From positions 87,612 through 151,611 of the forward strand of contig JBJEPQ010000056.1 of assembly GCA_051881315.1 (NCBI GenBank): a stretch of 64,000 nucleotides of DNA, given 5' to 3'. The position numbers were made by a program, and so were the translations under genes. The notes under the pieces are model-generated. The model worked only from the letters and a program-made list of their open reading frames with translations. It was not told the origin of the DNA and ran no database searches. How positions within the stretch are numbered: position 1 is the first letter of the stretch; each line of letters starts with the position of its first letter. Source of the stretch: CAG-488 sp051881315. GTDB taxonomy: Bacteria; Bacillota; Clostridia; Oscillospirales; Acutalibacteraceae. Below, one piece after another: positions 44,056 to 52,511 of the stretch.

Positions 44056-45927
44056 CTACACCTCGGTCGTTTTCTTTACTATTTTATCAACCATACTTTC
44101 GCTGTCAAAGCCGTAGTCTTTAATAAGCTCGGGTACCTTTGCCTGCTTGACAAAGCAGTCCTCGACTGCGGTGATGTCATAGCCGCCCTTGTAGCCCCGC
44201 TGAAGAAGCTCTGCGGCAAGCTTCTCAGCAATTCCGCCGCTTCTGACGCCCTCCTCAAAGAAGAAAATATATTTCGAGTTAAGCACCCTGTCTATTGCCT
44301 CGGTGTCGATCGGTTTAATTCTGTTGAGCTTGAGCACCTTGGCTTTGATATTACGTTTTTCCAGTTCCCTGACCGCCTTTGCCGTCTCAGAGAACAGCCT
44401 GCCGTAGGTCACCAGAACAATCTCTGCCGCCTCGTCGCCGTAAATATCGTAAGTGCCGAAGGACGGAGTATAGTCCTCGGGAATATTCGCTTCGCCGCCT
44501 CTCGGATAACGAACGGCGACAACATCGCTGTCACGGTAAAAGGCGTTGCCGAAATCGACCTTCATCTCGTCATAGGTCGCAGGCGAATAGACCGTGACCT
44601 TCGGTATGCTCTGCAAGAATGCAACATCATAAAGTCCGTTGTGGGTTTCACCGTCGTCGCCGACAAAGCCCGCCCTGTCAATCGCAAGCACAAGCTTCTG
44701 ATCCTGCAATGCGCCGTCGTGGATAATCTCGTCATAGCAACGCTGTAAAAACGTTGAATACACCGCAAAAACAGGGAGCATACCGCCCTTGGCAAGTCCC
44801 GATGCGAACGTGACTGCGTGTTCCTCGGCAATACCGACATCGAAAAATCTTTCCGAATATTTATTGCTGAACTCGGTCAGTCCCGTGCCGAGGGACATTG
44901 CGGCGGTGATGAGAGAAATACGCCTGTCCTTTTCCGCCATCTTACACATCAGCTTACCGAACTCGTTGCAGAACGTGTCGCCCGTCGAGTGCGGCTCGCC
45001 CGTATTTATATCAAAGTCCGAAATGCCGTGGAAGTAGCTCGGATCTTTTTCGGCATAGTCGTATCCCTTGCCCTTGACCGTGTTGACATGGAGCAGGACG
45101 GGAGAATGGAGACTCTTTGCCGTCTCCAAAGCCTCGCACATACAGCCGATATCGTGACCGTCGATCGGTCCCATATAGCGGAAGCCCATTTTTTCAAATA
45201 TCGTGCTTTCATAAATCAGGTTTTTAACTGCCGTCTTGAACTTAAAAAGACCTTGAGCCATGGCGTGACCGATGAGCGGTATCCTGTCGAGAAAACGCTC
45301 CAGTCTCGCTTTCATACGCACATATTTTTTCTTTGAGCGTATCTTTGTCAGATATTTTGCTACCGCGCCGACATTCTTCGAGATAGACATTTCATTTTCG
45401 TTGAGAATAACGATGAAATTTGTCTTAGACCTGCCTGCATTGTTGAGAGCCTCATAGACAAGACCGCCCGTGAACGAGCCGTCGCCGATAACCGCAACAG
45501 TATAGTTGTTGTTCTTCTTTATCTTGTTCGCCTGAGCAATTCCGTAGGCGGAGGAAACGGAGGTTCCGCTGTGTCCGCTGTAAAAGGTGTCGTGCTCGCT
45601 CTCGTTCGGGTGACAGAAGCCCGATATTCCGTCTTTCTGCCTGATCGTGTTGAAAACGTCATAACGTCCCGTGAGAAGCTTATGGGTGTAAGCCTGATGA
45701 CCGACATCCCATACGATTCTGTCGCTCGGTGAGTTGAACATCAAATGAATTGCTATGGTCAATTCGACCGCACCGAGGTTGGAGGCAAGATGACCGCCGT
45801 TTTTGGAAACGGTTTCAATAAGAACGTCTCTTATCTCCCGGGCAAGCGCACCGTATTCGGAGCTGTCAAGCTTTTTCAGATCCTGCGGCGAATGTATTTT
45901 ATCAAGATATTTAATTTTCTTATCCAA
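44056..45927 (-). CDS. dxs: 1-deoxy-D-xylulose-5-phosphate synthase
   Basis: 623 residues. Condenses pyruvate and glyceraldehyde 3-phosphate with thiamine diphosphate, the first step of the MEP isoprenoid route. Seen: GGHLASNLGAVELTIA, WDVGHQAYTHKLLTGR, the thiamine motif GDGSFTGGLVYEALNNAG (about residues 146-163), the transketolase-type DVGIAEEHAVTFASGLA with its catalytic Glu, and the C-terminal domain. The ispA gene follows upstream in the same operon with a 25-base gap, so isoprenoid precursor supply and chain elongation are co-expressed. Confidence 0.97.
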   Translation of the reverse strand: MDKKIKYLDKIHSPQDLKKLDSSEYGALAREIRDVLIETVSKNGGHLASNLGAVELTIAIHLMFNSPSDRIVWDVGHQAYTHKLLTGRYDVFNTIRQKDGISGFCHPNESEHDTFYSGHSGTSVSSAYGIAQANKIKKNNNYTVAVIGDGSFTGGLVYEALNNAGRSKTNFIVILNENEMSISKNVGAVAKYLTKIRSKKKYVRMKARLERFLDRIPLIGHAMAQGLFKFKTAVKNLIYESTIFEKMGFRYMGPIDGHDIGCMCEALETAKSLHSPVLLHVNTVKGKGYDYAEKDPSYFHGISDFDINTGEPHSTGDTFCNEFGKLMCKMAEKDRRISLITAAMSLGTGLTEFSNKYSERFFDVGIAEEHAVTFASGLAKGGMLPVFAVYSTFLQRCYDEIIHDGALQDQKLVLAIDRAGFVGDDGETHNGLYDVAFLQSIPKVTVYSPATYDEMKVDFGNAFYRDSDVVAVRYPRGGEANIPEDYTPSFGTYDIYGDEAAEIVLVTYGRLFSETAKAVRELEKRNIKAKVLKLNRIKPIDTEAIDRVLNSKYIFFFEEGVRSGGIAEKLAAELLQRGYKGGYDITAVEDCFVKQAKVPELIKDYGFDSESMVDKIVKKTTEV

Positions 45928-45952
45928 TAGTGTTCACATCCGATACCGAAAA

Positions 45953-46807
45953 CTAATTCTTTCTCTTTTCCAGTTTATCCGCAAAGTCGGAAAGAAAATC
46001 CGCATTGCCGTCAAAATTTTTCAGCGCTTCTTTTGCTTTCACCGTCAGCTCGGAGACAATCTCCTTAGAGCGTTCGATACCGAGAAGCGAAACATAGGTG
46101 CATTTTTCGTTTTCGTCGTCGCTTCCGACGGGCTTGCCGAGGGTTGCCGTGTCGCTTGTTATATCAAGAATATCATCGACAATCTGGAATGAAATTCCGA
46201 TGCACCTTGCGTATTCCTCGGCGGCAGGGATCATATCCTTTCTGCCTGCGGCTATACAGCCCATGACGCAGGCGGCTCTTATCAGCTCGCCCGTTTTAAG
46301 TGCGTCGGTTTTTTCAATATCTTCAAGACCGACCTTTTTTCCCTCGTTCTGAAGATCCATAACCTGACCGCCGACCATTCCTGCCCAGCCCGCCGCTTTG
46401 GAAAGAACGGAAACTGCGTCAATCACACGTTCGGCAGGCAGTTGAGCCTTGACCGCCGTTTCAAAGGCAAGCGTCAGGAGAGCGTCGCCTGCAAGAAGTG
46501 CATATTCCTCGCCGAACGCAATGTGGCAGGACGGCTTTCCTCGGCGGAAATCGTCGTTGTCCATACAGGGCAGATCGTCGTGAATAAGCGAATAGGTGTG
46601 GATCATTTCAAGCGCACAGGCAAGCGGCATCGCCTTTTCGCTGTCGCCGCCGCAAGCCTCGCAGAAAGAGAGCACAAGCTCAGGTCTTATTCTCTTGCCG
46701 CCGTTCTCAACGCTGTAACGCATCGCACGGCTTACTATATCATCGCTTTCGGGCATATATCCCTCAAGCGCCTTGTTTATCATTTCAATATGGCTCAATG
46801 ATATCAT
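45953..46807 (-). CDS. ispA: Polyprenyl (farnesyl/geranylgeranyl) diphosphate synthase
   Basis: 284 residues, an all-helical trans-prenyltransferase. The first Asp-rich motif is HDDLPCMDND (about residues 77-86), a DDxxxxD form, and the second is DDILD (about 217-221). GGKRIRPEL and the following helix are typical. It makes the C15 or C20 precursor for undecaprenyl phosphate and quinones; the product length is set by residues just before the first motif and I do not assign it. It overlaps xseB by 4 bases. Confidence 0.94.
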   Translation of the reverse strand: MISLSHIEMINKALEGYMPESDDIVSRAMRYSVENGGKRIRPELVLSFCEACGGDSEKAMPLACALEMIHTYSLIHDDLPCMDNDDFRRGKPSCHIAFGEEYALLAGDALLTLAFETAVKAQLPAERVIDAVSVLSKAAGWAGMVGGQVMDLQNEGKKVGLEDIEKTDALKTGELIRAACVMGCIAAGRKDMIPAAEEYARCIGISFQIVDDILDITSDTATLGKPVGSDDENEKCTYVSLLGIERSKEIVSELTVKAKEALKNFDGNADFLSDFADKLEKRKN

Positions 46808-46998
46808 TCCTCTTTTTCGGATAATTCCGTGATTTTCAGCTTGGCTTTTTCCAAGCTCGTGTTGCAGAACGAGGCAAGCTTTGTGCTTTCCTCGAACAGC
46901 TTTATTGATTCGTCAAGCGGCAGACTGCCGTCGTCGAGCTTTGCGACGATCTCCTCAAGTCTTGCCATAGCCTGTTCATATGTCATTTTAGCCGCCAT
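46804..46998 (-). CDS. xseB: Exodeoxyribonuclease VII small subunit
   Basis: 64 residues, two helices with the family signature TYEQAMARLEEIVAKLDDGSLPLDESIKLFEE. Several copies wrap the XseA subunit. It follows xseA directly (adjacent stop and start) and overlaps ispA. Confidence 0.95.
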   Translation of the reverse strand: MAAKMTYEQAMARLEEIVAKLDDGSLPLDESIKLFEESTKLASFCNTSLEKAKLKITELSEKEE

Positions 46999-48189
46999 TT
47001 AAAGCACCTCGCAGTTTCTTTCTCCGTCCGAAAATCCGACGGTAATTCGGTCGCCCTTTGTCAAATCCTTTGAGCTTGCAACGACCTTTTCATCCTTGGT
47101 GACGATCGAGTAGCCTCTCGCCATCACTTTCAGGGGGCTCAGAGCGTCCAGCCTCGCCGCCGTTGACGAAAGCCTTGCCGTTTGAGCATCCAGCTTTCTT
47201 TGCACGCTCAGAAGTGCGCTTGTCATAAGTGTATCGACCGTCTGTATTTTCTGATCTATAAGCATTGACGGGCTTCTGTATCTGAGCCTTTCTTTTATCA
47301 TTTCAAGTCTTTCTTTTTCGTCATTGACACGCTGTAAAAGAGTTGCTTCACATTCATAAACCACCGTCTGAACAAAAGCTATGTCCTCCCTGATATCGGG
47401 AACGGCAAGCTCAGCCGCCGCAGAGGGAGTCGGGGCACGCAGATCGGCAACGAAATCGCAGATTGTGAAATCCGTTTCGTGTCCGACCGCCGAGATTATC
47501 GGAATACGGCTTTTAAACACCGCCCGTGCGACAATCTCCTCGTTGAATGCCCAGAGATCCTCAAGCGAACCTCCGCCGCGTCCGACTATCAGAACATCGG
47601 CATAATCGCCCGAATTAAAACGTTCGATCGCCTCGGCAATCTGAGGAGCCGCCGAAGCTCCCTGAACCTGAACGGGAGCTAAAATAATCTCAGCCAACGG
47701 ATACCGTCGGGAAATAACGTTCCTGATATCCTGAATTACCGCACCCGTCGCCGAGGTGACAACGCCTATCCTCGTACAGCGGTGAGGTATAGGCTTTTTA
47801 AATCTCTCGTCAAAAAGTCCCTCCTGCGCCAGTCTGTTCTTGAGCTGTTCAAAGGCAAGATTGAGTGCGCCGAGACCGTCGGGCTGCATATCGTCAATAT
47901 AAAGCTGGTACTGTCCGTCACGCTCAAACACCGACACCCTGCCCCTGACGATGACCTTCATTCCGTTTTCGGGCATAAATTTCAGCCGCCTGTTAGCGGA
48001 GGCGAACATAACCGCCTTGACGGCGCAGTTTTCGTCCTTTAAGGTCAGATAAAAATGTCCCGTTCGGTAATGGTTGGTGAAGTTCGATATCTCGCCCACA
48101 ACATAAAGACTTCTGAGCAGGCTGTCGCCGTCGATTATCGACTTTATATAGGTATTCAGTTGCGTTACACTCAGTACCGTTGATTTCAT
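46999..48189 (-). CDS. xseA: Exodeoxyribonuclease VII large subunit
   Basis: 396 residues. N-terminal OB-fold (STVLSVTQLNTYIKSIIDGD...VVGEISNFTNHYRTGHFYLTLKD) and the catalytic region with VVTSATGAVIQDI, VGRGGGSLEDLWAFNEE and AVGHETDFTICDFVADLRAPTPSAAAEL, followed by a coiled coil. With XseB it degrades single-stranded DNA into short oligonucleotides. Start overlaps the stop of the TsaD-like gene by one base. Confidence 0.96.
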   Translation of the reverse strand: MKSTVLSVTQLNTYIKSIIDGDSLLRSLYVVGEISNFTNHYRTGHFYLTLKDENCAVKAVMFASANRRLKFMPENGMKVIVRGRVSVFERDGQYQLYIDDMQPDGLGALNLAFEQLKNRLAQEGLFDERFKKPIPHRCTRIGVVTSATGAVIQDIRNVISRRYPLAEIILAPVQVQGASAAPQIAEAIERFNSGDYADVLIVGRGGGSLEDLWAFNEEIVARAVFKSRIPIISAVGHETDFTICDFVADLRAPTPSAAAELAVPDIREDIAFVQTVVYECEATLLQRVNDEKERLEMIKERLRYRSPSMLIDQKIQTVDTLMTSALLSVQRKLDAQTARLSSTAARLDALSPLKVMARGYSIVTKDEKVVASSKDLTKGDRITVGFSDGERNCEVL

Positions 48190-49118
48190 TAAAGTGTCCT
48201 CTTGTGATATTCGGCGGCAAGCAGGGCAATTCCTGCGGCGTTGTCCGCCGAAAATTCGGGTTCGGCAAAGCCTGCGCCGAGCTTTTCTTCAAACTCTTTT
48301 CTGATAATGCTGTTTGACATAACTCCGCCCGAAAAAATCATCGGCAGACCGCCGTATTTTTCCTTTGCGAAGACGGCGATTTTATAAAGAGCCGTCATAA
48401 TATAATCAAGGCAGTAGCGGCAGATATCCTCAGGCTTTTCACCCTTTTCGAGCATCGCCCTGCACTTGTTTTCAACGCCCGAAAGACAGCAGTTGCCGTC
48501 CTTGAGCTTAATATTTATCCTGTATTTCTTGTCGCTTTTCCGAGCAAGCCCGTCAACATATTTTCCTGCCGGGAACGGATAGCCGAGCATAACTCCGACT
48601 CTGTCAACCGCCTGACCTGCCTTGAGGTCTAGCGACGAAGCTATCAGCTCCGTTTCAAGCTCTCCCCTGACAATCAAGGCCTGAGTTGTTCCGCCCGAAA
48701 CGTGAAAAGCAAAAAAATCCTTGCCGTAAAGCTCACGCCTGTCGGAGGAATACAGAGCCGCCATAATGTGTCCCTGCTGATGCGAAAAGCGGAACAGCGG
48801 TTTCCCCGTCACCGCCGACACCGACTCTGCGGCGCACACTCCCGTCAGAAAGCACGGCATATACGAGCCCTCCGCCCTCATCGGTGCGTCGGAAACTCCG
48901 ACGGCGGCTATCTCGCCGTCAAAGCCGTCAAAAAGCTCCCTCATCAGCTCGGGAAGCTGAACGGTGTGGTGAAAAACTGCGTCGCTCTGACGAAGTCCAA
49001 GCTCCCCTTTTTTCACGGGCAGAAGCTTCTTGCGGTGAACGACCGTGTCCGTGTCGCTGTTATAAAGAGCGCACGAGGTCGTGTAATTGCTTGTATCAAT
49101 TCCCAGATAATAAGGCAT
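48189..49118 (-). CDS. TsaD/Kae1 paralog (peptidase M22-like family)
   Basis: 309 residues from the ATG at 49118 (AGAGGA 5 bases upstream); a longer frame runs back into nusB without a ribosome site. The ASKHA fold is clear: YYLGIDTSNYTTS at the start, FSHQQGHIMAAL with the HxxxH metal ligands (about residues 105-115), FHVSGGTTQALIV, LGYPFPAGKYVD and FSGGVMSNSIIR. It is shorter and more divergent than the true TsaD that makes t6A in tRNA, and sits between nusB and xseA, where a paralog occurs in several Clostridia. I expect a separate tsaD elsewhere in the genome. Its own function is unknown. Confidence 0.82.
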   Translation of the reverse strand: MPYYLGIDTSNYTTSCALYNSDTDTVVHRKKLLPVKKGELGLRQSDAVFHHTVQLPELMRELFDGFDGEIAAVGVSDAPMRAEGSYMPCFLTGVCAAESVSAVTGKPLFRFSHQQGHIMAALYSSDRRELYGKDFFAFHVSGGTTQALIVRGELETELIASSLDLKAGQAVDRVGVMLGYPFPAGKYVDGLARKSDKKYRINIKLKDGNCCLSGVENKCRAMLEKGEKPEDICRYCLDYIMTALYKIAVFAKEKYGGLPMIFSGGVMSNSIIRKEFEEKLGAGFAEPEFSADNAAGIALLAAEYHKRTL

Positions 49119-49119
49119 T

Positions 49120-49536
49120 TTAATCCTCTTTTTCTCTTGCAATCGAGCCGAGTATTCCGTTGATAAAGCCCTTATCCTCGTCCGAGCCGTAGACCTTGCA
49201 GATCTCAACAGCCTCGTTTATCGAAACGCCGACGGGAACCTTGTCAAAATACTTCATCTCGCAGACTGCCATTCTCAGAAGAGCAAGGCTGACCTTTGAA
49301 ATTCTCTGCTTGCTCCAGCCCTTGAGATTTTTCTCGATCACACCGTCAATCTCGTCAATGTGCTCCTCGGCTTTCCTGACGATATCGGCGGTCATTTTAT
49401 TTTTTTCAATAATCTCTGATTCAACCGCAATGTTTAAAATTTCATCAATCGTAAGCTCGGAATTGAAAGACTTTTCAAAAAGAATGATGAAAGCCTGTTC
49501 TCTCGCCTTACGCTTGTCCGCAGAAGGTGAACCCAT
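49120..49536 (-). CDS. nusB: Transcription antitermination factor NusB
   Basis: 138 residues, all helical, from the ATG at 49536 (AAAGGA 9 bases upstream; the upstream extension to 49644 crosses the leader palindromes). Signature parts: KRKAREQAFIILFEKSF near the start and NEAVEICKVYGSDEDKGFINGILGSIAR at the end. NusB with NusE binds boxA RNA to stop premature termination in rRNA operons. It heads the long operon running to recN. One base separates its stop from the TsaD-like start. Confidence 0.96.
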   Translation of the reverse strand: MGSPSADKRKAREQAFIILFEKSFNSELTIDEILNIAVESEIIEKNKMTADIVRKAEEHIDEIDGVIEKNLKGWSKQRISKVSLALLRMAVCEMKYFDKVPVGVSINEAVEICKVYGSDEDKGFINGILGSIAREKED

Positions 49537-49564
49537 TGTTTTCCGTCCTTTCGGTATAAAAAAT

Positions 49565-49586
49565 CCCTCTGTATATATACAGAGGG
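49565..49586. promoter_or_regulatory. 22-bp palindrome in the nusB leader
   Basis: A perfect 22-base palindrome: CCCTCTG, core ATATATA region, CAGAGGG, with TGTATATATACA (49570-49581) in the middle. It lies in the nusB 5' leader, 29 bases before the start. It could be a protein-binding site or, as RNA, a hairpin. Confidence 0.6.
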
Positions 49587-49624
49587 CACAAGTTTTCTTT
49601 TTGGAATATAAAGGTGCGCTGAAT

Positions 49625-49636
49625 TGTATATATACA
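49625..49636. promoter_or_regulatory. Second TGTATATATACA site at the nusB transcription start
   Basis: The same 12-base palindrome core as at 49570-49581, centred 55 bases away. Relative to the promoter at 49650-49677 it covers about +7 to +18, a position typical for repressor binding. The regulator is unknown. Confidence 0.5.
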
Positions 49637-49649
49637 CTATTCAATGCAT

Positions 49650-49677
49650 ATTATACCACGCTTTTTAAAAATCTCAA
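49650..49677 (-). promoter_or_regulatory. Sigma-A promoter of the nusB-recN operon
   Basis: TTGAGA (49672-49677) and TATAAT (49650-49655) on the minus strand with a 16-base spacer. Transcription should start near 49643, giving a leader of about 107 bases that carries both TGTATATATACA sites. Confidence 0.75.
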
Positions 49678-49721
49678 CTGTTTTTTGCATTATTATTTGA
49701 AAAACGGCTGTATTTTTCCGA

Positions 49722-49862
49722 TTATTTAAAATCTGAGCGTCCGGCACTGAAGTCTGAGACGGCTTGAAAGGTATTTATCCTTGAAATCGTCGCTGTGCCG
49801 CCACGTTCCGGCAAAGGAGCAGTCACGGGCTCGGTGTCAAAAGAAAAAATAATATCAGTCAT
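49722..49862 (-). CDS. Small ORF of 46 codons downstream of the pseudouridine synthase gene
   Basis: ATG at 49862 with GGGAGA 8 bases upstream, stop TAA at 49722-49724, 28 bases after the RluA-family gene. The predicted peptide starts MTDIIFSFDTEP and is Thr/Ser-rich with no hydrophobic segment. I know no family. The good ribosome site and position in the operon favour translation, but the frame is short and could be chance. Confidence 0.35.
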   Translation of the reverse strand: MTDIIFSFDTEPVTAPLPERGGTATISRINTFQAVSDFSAGRSDFK

Positions 49863-49890
49863 TTTGCCGATCTCCCTTTGCTAACACGAA

Positions 49891-50862
49891 TTACAGCGTG
49901 CCGTTTTCAAACTCACGCTTGAACCATACGTCCTTAACCTCAAATTCACGGGAATTGAGATATGACAAAATACCTGCGCTCTCGTCGAACATAAAAACAA
50001 GCTTGTAGGAATACAGGCATTGCTTTCGGTAGCCGAAATCCTTGTTCAGCTTGTTTGTGCCGTACTTGCCGTCACCGAGCAGAGGGTGTCCGATTGAGGC
50101 AAAATGCGCCCTGATCTGGTGCGTTCTGCCTGTCATCAGCTCGACCTCAACAAGGCTTAACTGCTTGTCGTAATCACGGCCGAGAGTTTTATACTTCGTG
50201 CGTATCTCCTTAGCTCCCTCGGCAGGGTGCTTCAGAATTTTTACCGTGTTTTTATTCTCGTCTTTCAACAGATAGCCCTCAAGCAAGCCGCTGTCACGCT
50301 CCATTATGCCGTGACAGACGCAGAGATAGAATTTTTTCAAATTCGTCCTCTGCTTCATCTGAGCGTTCATAATTCTGAGGCTCTCGGCATTCTTGGCGGC
50401 GATAACTATTCCGCCCGTGTTCCTGTCGATCCTGTTGACGAGCGCAGGGGTAAAGGAATTTTCTTCATCGGGCTTGTACTCGCCCTTTTCGTAGAGATAT
50501 TTCTTTATCCTCGTTATCAGCGTGTCAACATACTCCCTGTCATCGGGGTGGCAGAGAAGTCCTGCCTTTTTGTCAAGGAGCATGATGTTTTCATCCTCAT
50601 AGAGAATATCGAGCCTGCTCGGTGCGCCCGTGAAATCATAGCGTGTTTCGGGCTTGACGAAAAATTCGTCGTTGATATACATATCAACAATATCGCCCTT
50701 TTGCAGGACGGTCGATATCTCCGCACGCTTGGAATTTACCTTGATGCGCTTTTTTCGTATGTATTTATACATAAGCGACTGCGGCAGATTCGGCAGGCTT
50801 TTTCGTATGAACTTGTCAAGCCGCTGACCTGCGTCATTGGCTTTTATCTCAAAGCTTTTCAT
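49891..50862 (-). CDS. RluA-family rRNA pseudouridine synthase
   Basis: 323 residues. An N-terminal S4 domain (QRLDKFIRKSLPNLPQSLMYKYIRKKRIKVNSKRAE) is followed by the RluA catalytic domain with NRIDRNTGGIVIAAKN, whose Asp attacks the uridine, and later MTGRTHQIRAHFASIGHPLLGDGKYG. It would make pseudouridines in 23S rRNA (RluC/RluD group); which site is not clear from sequence. The gene ends an operon with YfhO, ACT and UPF0210 genes, starting 4 bases after the last of these. Confidence 0.93.
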   Translation of the reverse strand: MKSFEIKANDAGQRLDKFIRKSLPNLPQSLMYKYIRKKRIKVNSKRAEISTVLQKGDIVDMYINDEFFVKPETRYDFTGAPSRLDILYEDENIMLLDKKAGLLCHPDDREYVDTLITRIKKYLYEKGEYKPDEENSFTPALVNRIDRNTGGIVIAAKNAESLRIMNAQMKQRTNLKKFYLCVCHGIMERDSGLLEGYLLKDENKNTVKILKHPAEGAKEIRTKYKTLGRDYDKQLSLVEVELMTGRTHQIRAHFASIGHPLLGDGKYGTNKLNKDFGYRKQCLYSYKLVFMFDESAGILSYLNSREFEVKDVWFKREFENGTL

Positions 50863-50865
50863 ATC

Positions 50866-52230
50866 TTAATTCTTAAACGAGTGTATCGGAGCAGGTATTC
50901 TTCCGCCCCTGTTGATGAAGTCCGAACAGTCAGCCTTGTTCACGGGCATAATCGGAGCATATCCGAGCAAGCCGCCGAATTCAACGGTATCTCCGACATC
51001 CTTGCCGATTACGGGGATAAGGCGTACCGCCGTGGTCTTCTGGTTTATCATACCTATCGCCATTTCGTCCGCAATGATGCCCGAAACAGTTGAAGGCTTC
51101 GTATCGCCGGGAATGGCTATCATATCAAGTCCGACCGAGCATACGCAGGTCATTGCCTCCAGCTTTTCAAGAGTCAACATTCCTGCATTTACCGAGTCGA
51201 TCATACCCTGATCCTCGGAAACGGGAATAAATGCGCCCGAAAGTCCGCCGACATAGGATGAAGCCATAATTCCGCCCTTTTTGACCTGATCGTTGAGCAG
51301 GGCAAGCGCCGCCGTCGTACCCGGTGCGCCGACATATTCCAGTCCCATTTCTTCAAGTATCTCCGCAACGCTGTCGCCGACGGCAGGCGTGGGAGCAAGC
51401 GAAAGGTCGATTATTCCGAACGGAACATCAAGCCGCTTTGACGCTTCTCTTGCAACAAGCTGACCGACTCTCGTAACCTTGAAAGCGGTCTTTTTTATCG
51501 TTTCGCAGAGCGTACCGAAGTCCGCCCCTCTGACCTCGCTGATAGCTCGTTTGACAACGCCCGGTCCGCTGACTCCGACATTGATTATCGTGTCCGCCTC
51601 GGTCATGCCGTGGAATGCTCCCGCCATAAACGGATTATCGTCGGGTGCGTTGCAGAACACAACGAGCTTCGCACAGCCGATCGAGCCGTTATCCTTTGTC
51701 AGCTCTGCCGTTTTGACCACCGTTTCTCCGAGGAGCTTCACTGCGTCCATATCAATGCCCGTCTTTGTCGAGCCGACATTGACTGAGCTGCAAACCCTTT
51801 CGGTTGCGGCGAGAGCTTCGGGAATTGACTCAATCAGAAGCTTTTCCGCAGGTGTCATTCCCTTGGAAACAAGGGCGGAAAAACCGCCGATGAAATTGAC
51901 GTTTATCTCGTGCGCCGCTTTGTCAAGAGCCTTTGCGAGCTTGACAAAATCCTCCGTTGTTTTACAACAGGAGGCTCCGATGAGCGATATCGGTGTGACG
52001 GAAACACGCTTGTTGACGATCGGAATACCAAATTCCAGAGCGATCTCATCGCCTGTTTCAACCAGCTTGCCTGCCTTTGAGACGATCTTCTTATAGACCT
52101 TGTCGCAGGTGGCGTCCACATCGGACGAGATGCAGTCAAGCAGGCTGATACCCATCGTGATAGTACGCACATCAAGATTGTTTTCTTCTATCATTTTGTT
52201 CGTTTCACGAACCTCAAACGAATTTATCAT
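50866..52230 (-). CDS. UPF0210 (PFL) family protein
   Basis: 454 residues of the DUF711/UPF0210 family, related in fold to pyruvate formate-lyase-type barrels. Typical stretches are NLDVRTITMGISLLDCISSD, GGFSALVSKGMTP, FHGMTEADTIINVGVSGPGVV and DLSLAPTPAVGDSVAEIL. The biochemical role of the family is not settled. It nearly always follows a small ACT-domain gene (UPF0237), and does so here with an 8-base gap, so the two probably act together, perhaps sensing an amino acid. Confidence 0.93.
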   Translation of the reverse strand: MINSFEVRETNKMIEENNLDVRTITMGISLLDCISSDVDATCDKVYKKIVSKAGKLVETGDEIALEFGIPIVNKRVSVTPISLIGASCCKTTEDFVKLAKALDKAAHEINVNFIGGFSALVSKGMTPAEKLLIESIPEALAATERVCSSVNVGSTKTGIDMDAVKLLGETVVKTAELTKDNGSIGCAKLVVFCNAPDDNPFMAGAFHGMTEADTIINVGVSGPGVVKRAISEVRGADFGTLCETIKKTAFKVTRVGQLVAREASKRLDVPFGIIDLSLAPTPAVGDSVAEILEEMGLEYVGAPGTTAALALLNDQVKKGGIMASSYVGGLSGAFIPVSEDQGMIDSVNAGMLTLEKLEAMTCVCSVGLDMIAIPGDTKPSTVSGIIADEMAIGMINQKTTAVRLIPVIGKDVGDTVEFGGLLGYAPIMPVNKADCSDFINRGGRIPAPIHSFKN

Positions 52231-52238
52231 AGCCTACC

Positions 52239-52511
52239 TCAAATTCTGTGCATTACGTCGAAGATATCCTCGTGCTGCATCTTTATTTTAACTCCCAGCT
52301 CCTCGCTGATCTTTTCCATTTCGCCGTTGAGAACAGCAAAATCCTTCTTCGCATTCTGAGCGTCAACAATCATTATCATATTGAAGAAGCCCTGTACGAT
52401 CGACTGGTTGATATCAAGAACATTGATATCGTTTTCCGCAAGATAGGTGCAGACCTTGGCGATAATGCCCACCCTGTCCTTACCTATAACCGTTATAATT
52501 GTTCTGTTCAT
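52239..52511 (-). CDS. ACT-domain protein, UPF0237 family
   Basis: 90 residues, one ACT domain (TIITVIGKDRVGIIAKVCTYLAENDINVLDINQSI), the fold that binds amino acids in many regulators. The start overlaps the stop of the YfhO-like gene by 4 bases (ATGA) and the UPF0210 partner follows. This pair is conserved in Firmicutes and archaea; the ligand is not known. Confidence 0.93.
   Translation of the reverse strand: MNRTIITVIGKDRVGIIAKVCTYLAENDINVLDINQSIVQGFFNMIMIVDAQNAKKDFAVLNGEMEKISEELGVKIKMQHEDIFDVMHRI

Noticed and set aside
49565..49636. ARG boxes for ArgR at the nusB operon
   Set aside because: The sites are TGTATATATACA, 12 bases, and lack the TGAAT/ATTCA arms of ARG boxes.
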